A stretch of DNA of 64,000 nucleotides. Origin: Rhizobium sp. (GTDB taxonomy: Bacteria; Pseudomonadota; Gammaproteobacteria; Burkholderiales; Thiobacillaceae). Numbering within the stretch: the stretch's first letter is position 1; each line of letters opens with the position of its first letter. The translations under genes were made by a program, and so were the position numbers. The notes under the pieces were generated by a model. The model saw nothing but the letters and a program-made list of their open reading frames with translations. It did no database searches and was not told the origin of the DNA. Location of the stretch: NCBI GenBank assembly GCA_019459285.1, contig JAIBEL010000068.1:28163-92162 (forward strand), in the 5' to 3' direction. This document shows positions 39,325 through 47,363 of the stretch, piece after piece.

Positions 39325-40167
39325 TCATTCAAACAAGGCCGTCACCGCGGCCGCATCCAGCACGTATTCGTGGTTGCAGATGTCGTCGTGCACCCGTATT
39401 TCACCCTGCTCGGCAAGGATGGCCTCGCATTCTGCACGCCCGACGCTGCGCAACATGGAATAGATCTTGTCCGGATCATACGGGCAGTGATAACTGACCG
39501 GGCGCGGGTCGTACACGCGCACGTCCTCTTCCGGAAACAGGCGCTCGATCAGCTTGATCGCGCCGAGGTCGAGCAATTCGTCGGCGCGCACGGTGTCGGC
39601 CAGGATCTGCACCCGGTTCCAGCCATCGGCATCGCGCGCGGCGGCGCCCGGCAGCGCCTGCAAAAACAGGCCCGCCGCCACTTCGTGATTGGCCGCCAGC
39701 CACAACCGGGTCGGCGCCTGCTCGGACTGCACGAGGTAATGCTCGAATACGGCGGCGAGCGTCTCGCCCTGCAGCGGCACATGGCTCTGGTAGGGCTGGC
39801 GCATGTCGGCCGTATCGAGTATCAGCGTCAGCGAACCGTCGCCCAGCAGGGCCGGCAGACTGCCGGAAGAAAGCGCCGACGGTGCATGCGCCATGCCGCG
39901 CAGGCGCAACTGCTCGTCGCAGTCGATCACCAGCAGCGACACGTCGCCGTCGCCACGCAGCTGGAAGGTCAGCCGCCCCGCCTGCTTGAGGTTGGCCGTG
40001 ATCAGCGTGGTCACCCCCGCCAGCTGGCCGAGCAGTTCGAGAACTGGCTCAGGGTAATTGCGGCCCGCCGTCATCTCGCGCCAGGCACCGCCCAGTTGCA
40101 CCCAGGCGCCCCGGATGTCGAGTTGCTCGAAGAGGAAGCTGCGGACGCGGTCGGGCGGCGCGCTCAA
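39325..40167 (-). CDS. hslO: Hsp33-family chaperone with incomplete zinc redox switch
   Basis: The 280-residue protein has the Hsp33 core (NLKQAGRLTFQLRGDGDVS, RGMAHA, VPLQGETLAAVFEHY) and the linker and C-terminal switch region. Normal Hsp33 holds zinc with CxC and CxxC. Here the first pair reads Cys228-Pro-Tyr and the second Asp-Asp-Ile-Cys264. Two of the four ligands are therefore replaced, although the rest of that domain (MLRSVGRAECEAILAEQGEI) is conserved. Another Cys is at about 247. Redox control by the usual switch is unlikely. It overlaps the metallopeptidase/VWA gene by 4 bases. Confidence 0.88.
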   Translation of the reverse strand: MSAPPDRVRSFLFEQLDIRGAWVQLGGAWREMTAGRNYPEPVLELLGQLAGVTTLITANLKQAGRLTFQLRGDGDVSLLVIDCDEQLRLRGMAHAPSALSSGSLPALLGDGSLTLILDTADMRQPYQSHVPLQGETLAAVFEHYLVQSEQAPTRLWLAANHEVAAGLFLQALPGAAARDADGWNRVQILADTVRADELLDLGAIKLIERLFPEEDVRVYDPRPVSYHCPYDPDKIYSMLRSVGRAECEAILAEQGEIRVHDDICNHEYVLDAAAVTALFE

Positions 40168-41420
40168 TTCAGCTGCACCCGTTCGCCCCAGGGCACCACG
40201 CCCTTGCCCTTGACCAGCCAGATCACCGGGTAATTCGGCGGAACTTTGGGGAAATCGCCTTCGGCATCGGTGAAATACACCAGCATGTTGGGGCTGCGGT
40301 TTTCAGCTTCGACCCAGTCGAACACCGGGCGGAAGTCGGTACCACCGCCCCCTTCGAGGTCGGTCGGCAGTTGCATGGCATCCCAAGGCTCGAATTCCCA
40401 CGGCGCCTGTTCCGCCACATGGTTGTCGCACGCCAGCAGGGTGACGCGCGCGCGCACCTGGCCTTTCAAGGCGTCGAGCTCGGTGACGAACTCGCGCAAT
40501 TCCTCGTCGCTGATCGAGCCGCTGGTGTCGATCGCCGCCACCACGTCGATGCCTTCGCTCGACAGGCGCGGCAGCAGCGCGTCGCCCTCGCGCCGGGACG
40601 GCCGGCGCCAAGAATAGTCGTCGCGCTGATTGACTGCGAAGAAACGCGCCAGCAGCGCGCGCCACGGCAGGCTGGGGGCGAGCAGATCGTCGACCCAGCG
40701 CATCATCGACTGCGACAGTTTGCCGGCCTGGCGCGCGGCCTGGGCGGCGGCGGCCAGGCGGTTCTTCCACTGCTCGGCGAGTTCCTCGCGTTCGCTGGGC
40801 GACAGCTCGTTCGGCTTCTGCGAGGCCTGGCTGCCGCTGCCCTCTTTTTCCTCGGCCTGGCTCTGGCCTTCCCTGCCCTGCCCCCCGGATTCGCCGGCGT
40901 CCGGATTGTCCTGGCGCTGGTTCTCGTCGGGGCTGGCGCCGGAGTCGTTGTCGTTGTCGAACATGTGCTGGTCGAAGGACTCTTCCGGCGTGTCCTCGGG
41001 AATCAGCGGATAGATTTCCTCTGCCGACAGCGTCATGTAGTTCTGGTCGGCGAGGATGCCGTGCAGCGGCGGTTTCAGGCCTTCCTCGATCAGGATGAGG
41101 TTGACCGCGTGGTCGCAGGCCACATCCCAGCGCCGCTTGACGCGATGGTTACGGCGGTGGGTATGGCCCATCGCGCAGTGCATCGCCTCGTGCGCCAGCA
41201 CGAACTGCGTCTGCGCGAGATTGAGGTTGTCGATGAACTTCGGATTGAAATAGAAGGCCTGCGCGTCGGTGCCGGTGGTCGTGCATCCCTCGCCGCCGAC
41301 CTTCAGCGGCAGATGCATCACCAGCGCGCCGAGAAACGGGCGCTCCATGATGAGCCGCGTGCGCGCCGCGGCGAGCTTGGTGAGGATGGGTTCGAGCGCG
41401 GCGTCGTTGGCTTCAGCCAT
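40164..41420 (-). CDS. Putative metallopeptidase with VWA-like domain
   Basis: The 418-residue protein has an N-terminal zincin-like domain with the motif HEAMHCAMGHTHR near residue 75. An acidic Gln/Glu/Ser-rich linker (residues 145-205) follows. The C-terminal VWA-like domain contains the MIDAS-like VVAAIDTSGSISDEEL and GGGTDFRPVF. The two-domain layout is that of the DUF2201 family, which occurs next to MoxR ATPases, as here. The function is unknown; a chaperone or metal-insertion role is inferred from other MoxR/VWA pairs. Confidence 0.82.
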   Translation of the reverse strand: MAEANDAALEPILTKLAAARTRLIMERPFLGALVMHLPLKVGGEGCTTTGTDAQAFYFNPKFIDNLNLAQTQFVLAHEAMHCAMGHTHRRNHRVKRRWDVACDHAVNLILIEEGLKPPLHGILADQNYMTLSAEEIYPLIPEDTPEESFDQHMFDNDNDSGASPDENQRQDNPDAGESGGQGREGQSQAEEKEGSGSQASQKPNELSPSEREELAEQWKNRLAAAAQAARQAGKLSQSMMRWVDDLLAPSLPWRALLARFFAVNQRDDYSWRRPSRREGDALLPRLSSEGIDVVAAIDTSGSISDEELREFVTELDALKGQVRARVTLLACDNHVAEQAPWEFEPWDAMQLPTDLEGGGGTDFRPVFDWVEAENRSPNMLVYFTDAEGDFPKVPPNYPVIWLVKGKGVVPWGERVQLN

Positions 41421-41426
41421 GGGACA

Positions 41427-42476
41427 TCAATGCTCGTATAAAACCAGATCGGTGATGCTGTTGGCCCATTCGGCAAACGCCGGCACGGCGAACAGCGGAC
41501 GCCCCACCGCGCGATGCAGGTCGCTCACCAGCATCACGCCCATTTCGCGCTGCGGGAAACGCTGCGCGTACTTGAGGATGTTGCCGTACACCGCCGTGGC
41601 ATTGCCGTTGTCGGCGGCCTGCAAGGCCTTTCTCACCAGCGCGGCGGCGACGCCGTATTGCAGGTCGATGCCGTCCGGCACCTCGGCTGCTTCGCCGGCG
41701 ATGATGGCGTCGATGTCCGGCATCTGCGCCATGTTGTCGACGAAGGTCTTGAGTTCCAGTCCAGCCGACTGGCCGACGCAGGCCATCAGCGCATCGGCCA
41801 GCAACTCGGTCTTGTCGAATTTCTGCAGCGCGCGGTGGGCGTATTCCCACGAGCGCGGGCTGGGGAAGGCGATCGGCGTGTGCGCCGGGTCGAAGCTGAA
41901 CAGCAGGTCGGGACGGAAGCGCAGGAAGGCGATCACGCGCGGATCGATGTCCTCGCTGTGCGCCCAGTCCACCCAGTCGTCCAGGTTCACCTCGACTTCG
42001 TAGTGGGTGAAGCGATTGGCCAGCGGCGCCGGCATGGCGTAAGTTACGCCGCGGTCGCCCTGGCGGTTGCCGGCGGCGAAGATCACCCAGCCGTCCGGCA
42101 CCTTGTACTCGCCCAGGCGGCGGTCGAGGATCAGCTGGTAGGCCGCGGCCGACACCGACGGCGGCGCCGAGGTGATCTCGTCGAGGAACAGGATGCCCGA
42201 CGGGCCGTGGCGTTCGGCATCCGGCAACACCGAGGGGATGGACCATTCGACCAGCTGGCCGCTGCGGAACGGGATGCCGCGCAGGTCGGTCGGCTCCATC
42301 TGCGACAGCCGGATGTCGATCAGCGGCACGCCATGCTGCTGGGCGATCTTGGCGACGATCTGCGATTTGCCGACGCCCGGCGGGCCCCACAGCATCACCG
42401 GCGTGTGATGGCCGTCGGCGGCGCTCTCGAATTCACGATTGAGGATGGTTTCTATGTGGGAGGGACGCATGGCCAA
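41427..42476 (-). CDS. MoxR-type AAA ATPase
   Basis: The 349-residue AAA+ protein has Walker A LWGPPGVGKSQI, Walker B ILFLDEIT, and Sensor-1 FAAGNRQGDRG. MoxR proteins act with VWA-domain partners to mature or insert cofactors in enzyme complexes. The partner is encoded 6 bases downstream. No obvious client gene is adjacent. Confidence 0.9.
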   Translation of the reverse strand: MAMRPSHIETILNREFESAADGHHTPVMLWGPPGVGKSQIVAKIAQQHGVPLIDIRLSQMEPTDLRGIPFRSGQLVEWSIPSVLPDAERHGPSGILFLDEITSAPPSVSAAAYQLILDRRLGEYKVPDGWVIFAAGNRQGDRGVTYAMPAPLANRFTHYEVEVNLDDWVDWAHSEDIDPRVIAFLRFRPDLLFSFDPAHTPIAFPSPRSWEYAHRALQKFDKTELLADALMACVGQSAGLELKTFVDNMAQMPDIDAIIAGEAAEVPDGIDLQYGVAAALVRKALQAADNGNATAVYGNILKYAQRFPQREMGVMLVSDLHRAVGRPLFAVPAFAEWANSITDLVLYEH

Positions 42477-42596
42477 TTAGAACAACAGTAAGGCCTTGAA
42501 TGATAATCGCTCGGGCGGCCGGCATCCAGTTTCACCCTTGATCGAGGTGGGGGGATTTTGATACCGTGCCTGCACACAGACCGAATTGGAAGCAGC

Positions 42597-43130
42597 ATGA
42601 ACTTTTGCAGTGAATGTGGCAGCGCCGTCGTGCTGCGCGTGCCAAGCGGCGACCACCTGCCGCGTCATGTCTGCCCCGAATGCGGCACCGTCCATTACCA
42701 GAACCCCAAGATGGTCGTCGGCTGCATCCCCGAATGGGAGGACAAGGTACTGCTGTGCCGGCGCGCCATCGAACCCAGATACGGCCTGTGGACCCTGCCT
42801 GCCGGCTTCATGGAGAACGGCGAAACCACGCTCGAAGGCGCGGCGCGCGAAACCTGGGAAGAAGCCGGCGCGCGCATCGAAGTGGGCGGCCTGTATACCT
42901 TGTACAACCTGCCGCATATCAACCAGGTGTACTTCATGTTCCGCGCCCGGTTGCTCGATCTCGACTTTCAGCCCGGCATCGAGTCGCTCGAAACCCGGCT
43001 CTTCAGCGAAGCCGAGATCCCCTGGGACGACATCGCTTTCCGCACCGTGCGTGCGACGCTGGAACAGTATTTCAACGACCGCCGCACCGGCTCATTCGAC
43101 TTTCATTTCGGCGACATCCGCACGCGCTGA
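42597..43130 (+). CDS. NUDIX hydrolase with N-terminal zinc ribbon
   Basis: The 177-residue protein begins MNFCSECGSAVVLRVPSGDH, with paired cysteines (CSEC, CPEC) forming a zinc ribbon. The Nudix box GFMENGETTLEGAARETWEEAGA follows near residue 80. This layout is found in NADH pyrophosphatase-like (NudC-related) and ADP-ribose-type hydrolases. The substrate cannot be assigned. The start at 42597 is chosen because the zinc ribbon follows directly. Confidence 0.88.
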   Translation: MNFCSECGSAVVLRVPSGDHLPRHVCPECGTVHYQNPKMVVGCIPEWEDKVLLCRRAIEPRYGLWTLPAGFMENGETTLEGAARETWEEAGARIEVGGLYTLYNLPHINQVYFMFRARLLDLDFQPGIESLETRLFSEAEIPWDDIAFRTVRATLEQYFNDRRTGSFDFHFGDIRTR

Positions 43131-43143
43131 TGCGCCGGGCGCA

Positions 43144-44649
43144 TCAGGCGGCGGCGACGAACTGCTCCCGTCCGACCACGTCCATGCCGACGCGCAGCCA
43201 GCCTTCGTGGCCCTCCTGCACTTCGCCCAGCCGCAGCCGATAGACGATGTCGCCATCGCGCAGCATCAAGGGCGCGCCCAACTGGTAATGCGTTTTCGGA
43301 AGCAGCAGATTGCTCACGCCCTGCTCGGTGTGGGTCATCGGCAGGAACACGGCCCAGGTCGGCTCCCGGGTCACGCCCGGCACTTCCGTCTCGAAATAGA
43401 CTTCCACCCGCTTGGGATGGCGCGACAGACGCTGGGTGCCCACCAGATGCTGGCCGCCTTCCTCACGGTCCCAGCGGATCGCCAGCAATTGCCACACGTT
43501 CTCCGACGGGTCCCAGCTCACGGCCACCAGCCGGCCATGCGGCAACGCCGTCGACTCGGCCAGGGAGAATCCCATGCCCTCGGTGCTCTCGTCGCGCAGC
43601 ATCCACGGTTCGAGGTCGGGACTGCCCTTGGCCGAATCGGAATGGGAGAGCGCGCTCAGAATCTTCTCCATGCCGGCCGCCACCCACACGCGCCCGAAAC
43701 GGTTCGTACGCTGGCGTCCGCGGCGGATGCCGCCGCGCTCGATCAGGCTTGCGACCTGGCGGGTCAGTCCGCTGTCGACCTCCGTCGCGGCCTCATCGAG
43801 CGACTTCAGGTAATCGACCAGCGAGCCCAGCGCAAAGTAGCGCAGGCGGCGGCCCTGCACCCACTCGCTTTCCAGCACGGCCGCACCCTCGCTCAGCGAG
43901 AGATCCACCAGGTGGGTATGCACATCGCGCAGCGGTACGGTAGCAGGCAACGGCAAGGGCTCGTAGCGTTCGAGAAGCTGGGCGATGGATTCGATTTCCT
44001 GCGCACGGTAACCGAGCGGATGCACCAGCCCCATCAGCACGACCAGCGTGTATTCGCGGGCGCAGTGCGTGGGCTGTCCATCGATCTGCACCGTCTCGGT
44101 GGCAAACCCGTCACGCTCGATCAGGCGATAGATCTTGTGCACGCGGCGCCACGCCGATGCGGCCGGATTGCGCGCCTGATGGTAGTCCCAGCGCATGACC
44201 CGCCCGGCATAGCGCACCGCACGGGCGGCCATCTCGGCGGCAAACGGTTTGAGCTCGGCGCTGGCCGGATTGCGGTACGCCTGCTTCAGCATGCAGAGCC
44301 AGGCTTCGGCCAGCAGCGACCAGAACACCCATGATTCGCGCCACAGCGCCTGGCGCGCCAGGCGGAAGGCGGCCTGGTTGCGCACATATTGCTCGATGAT
44401 GCGGGACTGCAGAGGCAAACCCGCCTCTTCCAGCTTCATCAGCGATTTCATCCGGCCGAGCGTGGCCGGTTCATTTTCCGCGTTGAACCGTTCGAGGCCT
44501 TCGACCAGCACATGGTGCGCATCGTAGTCCGAATCCGCATGCAGGTTTTTCAGCCATTTCTCGGTCGCCTTCACGGAGGCGAACGGCGACCCCGCTTCGG
44601 CTTTTCTGCGGCGGGTGATCGTGCTCAACATCTCAAATAAATCGCTCAT
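43144..44649 (-). CDS. Large conserved protein, unknown function
   Basis: The 501-residue protein starts MSDLFEMLSTITRRRKAEAG. The first ~220 residues are strongly helical. The C-terminal part (FGRVWVAAGMEKILSAL, GRLVAVSWDPSENVWQLLAIRW, YQLGAPLMLRDGDIVYRLRLG) is beta-rich and has a PilZ-like flavour, but I cannot see the RxxxR and D/NxSxxG cyclic di-GMP motifs. No signal peptide or membrane segment is visible. The spacer to the tRNA-like element (44650-44880) shows no gene. Confidence 0.7.
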   Translation of the reverse strand: MSDLFEMLSTITRRRKAEAGSPFASVKATEKWLKNLHADSDYDAHHVLVEGLERFNAENEPATLGRMKSLMKLEEAGLPLQSRIIEQYVRNQAAFRLARQALWRESWVFWSLLAEAWLCMLKQAYRNPASAELKPFAAEMAARAVRYAGRVMRWDYHQARNPAASAWRRVHKIYRLIERDGFATETVQIDGQPTHCAREYTLVVLMGLVHPLGYRAQEIESIAQLLERYEPLPLPATVPLRDVHTHLVDLSLSEGAAVLESEWVQGRRLRYFALGSLVDYLKSLDEAATEVDSGLTRQVASLIERGGIRRGRQRTNRFGRVWVAAGMEKILSALSHSDSAKGSPDLEPWMLRDESTEGMGFSLAESTALPHGRLVAVSWDPSENVWQLLAIRWDREEGGQHLVGTQRLSRHPKRVEVYFETEVPGVTREPTWAVFLPMTHTEQGVSNLLLPKTHYQLGAPLMLRDGDIVYRLRLGEVQEGHEGWLRVGMDVVGREQFVAAA

Positions 44650-44868
44650 GGCTGGCGTCGGCTTGTTTCTGACGTCTGCAGACCAGCACCATTTATGCCA
44701 AACAAGCGGCCGCCCGGTGCTGCGGTCAACACCTTGGTTTTGTTCAGCTTTGAACGGCCCGCGCCTGATTCGCGCAGTATGCGCTAACGAAAATCCGACA
44801 TCTCGTGTTGAAGCCACGTCAACCCGTTCCTGACGGGGCGTGTCGCGCACAAGGCCGGACGAACCCGC

Positions 44869-44874
44869 TACAAT
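44869..44874 (+). promoter_or_regulatory. Putative -10 box before the tRNA-like element
   Basis: TACAAT ends 6 bases before the start of the folded element, which is where a stable-RNA transcript would begin. The -35 region is not clear. Confidence 0.4.
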
Positions 44875-44880
44875 GCGCGC

Positions 44881-45019
44881 CGTGGAAGCGTGGCCCAGTG
44901 GCTTAAGGCAGCGGTCTTGGCCGCACTGCGCAGCAGTCGGCTCGTGCAGGCCAACTTGCGGCAGCAAGTTAAGCCGCGCAAGCGGCGGCCGGAACTAAAA
45001 CCGGCGGGCGCATTCCACG
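44881..45019 (+). ncRNA. tRNA-like folded element, degenerate tRNA-Ser 5' half
   Basis: From 44884 the sequence matches the first ~36 bases of the tRNA-Ser that begins at 45025, with four mismatches. The D-stem (GCC/GGC) is kept. The end closes on the start: 44881-44887 pairs with 45013-45019 and 44888-44890 with 45009-45011, with one bulged A. In between are perfect hairpins at 44925-44937 (5 bp), 44953-44970 (7 bp), 44973-44986 (5 bp, GCAA loop) and 44988-45005 (5 bp, in the T-arm position). The anticodon arm is shortened and no CCA follows. It may be a pseudogene or an unknown structured RNA co-transcribed with tRNA-Ser. Confidence 0.5.
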
Positions 45020-45024
45020 CAAAG

Positions 45025-45114
45025 GGAAGCGTGGCCGAGCGGTTTAAGGCACCGGTCTTGAAAACCGGCGATGGCGCAAGTCATCCGTGAGTTCGAATCT
45101 CACCGCTTCCGCCA
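45025..45114 (+). tRNA. tRNA-Ser (anticodon UGA)
   Basis: The 90-base cloverleaf has acceptor GGAAGCG paired with CGCTTCC, discriminator G and encoded CCA. The anticodon loop CTTGAAA has TGA. A long variable arm typical of serine tRNA and the TTCGAATC T-loop are present. The 3' end is the likely attachment site of the neighbouring integrative element. Confidence 0.97.
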
Positions 45115-45118
45115 AATT
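45100..45118. other. attL core (tRNA-Ser 3' end)
   Basis: TCACCGCTTCCGCCAAATT spans the end of the tRNA and the first bases after it. Compared with the right end at 53642 it has one extra T and one mismatch. P4-type integrases usually recombine within tRNA 3' ends, which supports the assignment. Confidence 0.55.
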
Positions 45119-45219
45119 TCTCTCCATGGTTCAACGTGAACCGCCCGGAACCCCAATAAAAACATAACAAACAGCCAATACATTGCCACGTAGATTTCCG
45201 TAGTGCTTCACTTGAAACC

Positions 45220-45277
45220 GGGGGCACATGGGGGCACAATCAGGGGAATAAATTCAGCGACATGAATTTGTGCCCCC
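45220..45277. repeat. GGGGGCACA repeats near attL (candidate integrase arm sites)
   Basis: Two direct copies, GGGGGCACAT (45220-45229) and GGGGGCACAA (45230-45239), abut each other. A third copy is inverted as TTGTGCCCCC (45268-45277), just upstream of the integrase ribosome binding site. The same unit recurs at the right end. Confidence 0.7.
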
Positions 45278-45295
45278 ATTCCAGGAGGATGCCCC

Positions 45296-46531
45296 ATGCC
45301 CCTCACCGACTCCGCGATCCGTAACGCCAAACCAGGCATCAAACCTACCGGCGAAGCAACCAGAAATCCCTACAAGCTCGCCGATTCGGGGGGCATGTAC
45401 CTCGAGGTCTACCCCAACGGTTCGAAGTACTGGCGGCTGAAATACCGATACGCCGGCAAGGAAAAGCGCCTTGCATTGGGTGTGTACCCTGACGTCACCT
45501 TAAAGGAGGCGCGCAATCGACGAGACGCTGCGCGCAAGCTGCTGGCGGATGGCACTGACCCCGGGCAAGCCAAGCAAGCCGAGAAACGCGAAAGGAAGTT
45601 ATCCGCCGCCAATAGCTTTGAGAGCGTGGCGCGCGAGTGGTACGGCAAGCAGGTGCATACGTGGGTCAAGACCCACGCTGCCGACGTGTTGCGGCGCCTG
45701 GAGGGCAATGCGTTCCCCGTGATCGGCCATAGGCCAATCAAAGAAATTGAGCCGCCCGAGCTACTGATGATGGCGCGCAAAATCGAATCGCGCGGGGCGC
45801 ATGACCTCGCCCACCGGGTCCTGCAGGTATGCGGGCAGGTGTTCCGCTACGGGGTGGCCACTGGGCGCTGTACGCGTGACCCAGTCCCTGACCTGCGCGG
45901 CGCGCTGACGCCGCACGTCAAGAAAAACCAAGCTGCCATCAAGCCCGAAGAGTTACCCGATCTGATGCGGGCAATCGACAGCTACGACCAGACCGGCGAC
46001 AAGCAAACCAAGCTGGCGCTCAAGCTGCTGGCGTTGACCTTCGTACGGACAAACGAACTGATCGGCGCGGAGTGGGTTGAATTCGACCTTGATAGCGCCT
46101 TGTGGGTCATCCCGGCCGGCCGCATGAAGATGAAGAACGAGCACGTTGTGCCCCTCTGCGGACAGGCCCAGGCCATACTGCGTGAATTGCAGCCCATGGC
46201 AGGCGGCAGCCGTTTTGTTTTCCCTGGCAGAAACCGCGACAAGCCGATCAGCAACAACACCATGCTGTTCGCGCTGTACCGACTCGGCTACAAAGGCAAG
46301 ATGACCGGGCACGGCTTCCGCGCGGTCGCCAGTACCTCACTCAACGAAATGGGTTTCCGCCCGGACGTTATCGAACGTCAGCTGGCGCACTGCGAGCGAA
46401 ACGAAGTCAGGGGCGCATACAACCGTGCCGAATACCTGCAGGAACGCCGCGGCATGATGCAGCATTGGGGCGACTACCTGGACGCCATTGCAACCGGCGC
46501 GAAGATCCTGCCGTTTCAGAGGGTGGCATGA
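45296..46531 (+). CDS. int: P4-type tyrosine integrase
   Basis: The 411-residue integrase has the N-terminal arm-binding domain (DUF4102-like: LTDSAIRNAKP, KLADSGGMYLEV, RLALGVYPDVTLKEARNRRD), a core-binding helical domain (residues 100-190), and the catalytic domain. The active residues are seen as Arg in LALTFVRTNELIGAEW, the H-x-F-R of TGHGFRAVAST, and the Tyr in RGAYNRAEYLQERR. The RBS is CCAGGAGG. It reads away from tRNA-Ser and catalyses insertion and excision. Arm repeats overlap its promoter region, so it may be autoregulated. Confidence 0.95.
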   Translation: MPLTDSAIRNAKPGIKPTGEATRNPYKLADSGGMYLEVYPNGSKYWRLKYRYAGKEKRLALGVYPDVTLKEARNRRDAARKLLADGTDPGQAKQAEKRERKLSAANSFESVAREWYGKQVHTWVKTHAADVLRRLEGNAFPVIGHRPIKEIEPPELLMMARKIESRGAHDLAHRVLQVCGQVFRYGVATGRCTRDPVPDLRGALTPHVKKNQAAIKPEELPDLMRAIDSYDQTGDKQTKLALKLLALTFVRTNELIGAEWVEFDLDSALWVIPAGRMKMKNEHVVPLCGQAQAILRELQPMAGGSRFVFPGRNRDKPISNNTMLFALYRLGYKGKMTGHGFRAVASTSLNEMGFRPDVIERQLAHCERNEVRGAYNRAEYLQERRGMMQHWGDYLDAIATGAKILPFQRVA

Positions 46532-46983
46532 TGAACGGTAGAGGCCGTCCAGGATGGTGGCAGAAACGCAGGAAGCCAATTCACGGCGTAGGTGATCTCG
46601 CTGCGAAACGTGAATACGAAATCATAGAAGACGGGGCGGGCCCCTGCGTGGCCGACTACACTTCTTCGGTGGACGATCTTCTGTTGTCAGAGGAACAGCT
46701 ACGAGATTGTCACCGGCTATCCGAAGCATTACGCCACGACGCCATCCGCGCCAAGTTTCACAGCTCTCCCAACTGGCAAAAATCGGTTGCAGCAGCAAAC
46801 GCGCTGCGAGCAGCCCACAGCAAGGGGGTCGACGATTGGATTGTCCAGAATTGCTCCGATTTCATCGGCAAGCGTGGAGCACCGAATATTGTTCAAAAGA
46901 GAATGCGTGATGCTGGGTACAAGGCACCGGCGATTTCCACTATCCGCCGGCACATGGAAAAAATAAAAAATCGCTCGGGCTAG
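46528..46983 (+). CDS. Element protein of unknown function, coupled to int
   Basis: The 151-residue hydrophilic protein starts in the integrase stop (ATGA overlap, a second ATG follows directly). The C-terminal 45 residues (GKRGAPNIVQKRMRDAGYKA, then PAISTIRRHMEKIK) look like a helix-turn-helix with a basic tail, so DNA binding is possible. I do not recognise a family. Confidence 0.65.
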   Translation: MMNGRGRPGWWQKRRKPIHGVGDLAAKREYEIIEDGAGPCVADYTSSVDDLLLSEEQLRDCHRLSEALRHDAIRAKFHSSPNWQKSVAAANALRAAHSKGVDDWIVQNCSDFIGKRGAPNIVQKRMRDAGYKAPAISTIRRHMEKIKNRSG

Positions 46984-47049
46984 ATGCCCAAAAATAATTA
47001 GTGTTTCACCATTCTCCGTATGTCATCGAGATCATTCGGAGGTATTCAG

Positions 47050-47361
47050 ATGGTTGAAGCCCAAAACGGAGGTAGGCAGGAAACGGAATCGGGTATCCCC
47101 CGCCCCCGCCGCCCTATCACCACCCCATTTGCCCAGTTGCCGGATGACGCCCTGGTAGACAAGCGTGTCGTGCGCGATGTCACCGGACTCGGCGATACAG
47201 AACGGTACGAACGCATCCGGAAGGGCATGCACCCAGCGCCGATATTGCTCGGGCCGCGTTGCGCCAGATGGAAAGTTGGTGATTTGCGTGACTGGTTGGC
47301 AAACCCGCTCAACTGGCGCGCAGGAGCTGCAAGCGACCATGCCCACCCAAAAAGGGGCTGA
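47050..47361 (+). CDS. AlpA-like regulator or excisionase
   Basis: The 103-residue protein contains the AlpA pattern in residues 35-80: DKRVVRDVTGLGDTERYERI, then GMHPAPILLGPRCARWKVGD and LRDWLANP. AlpA-type small winged-helix proteins activate excision or integrase genes in P4-like elements. The start at 47050 is preferred because GGAGG stands 7-8 bases before it; an ATG 10 codons earlier has no such site. Confidence 0.75.
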   Translation: MVEAQNGGRQETESGIPRPRRPITTPFAQLPDDALVDKRVVRDVTGLGDTERYERIRKGMHPAPILLGPRCARWKVGDLRDWLANPLNWRAGAASDHAHPKRG

Positions 47362-47363
47362 GT

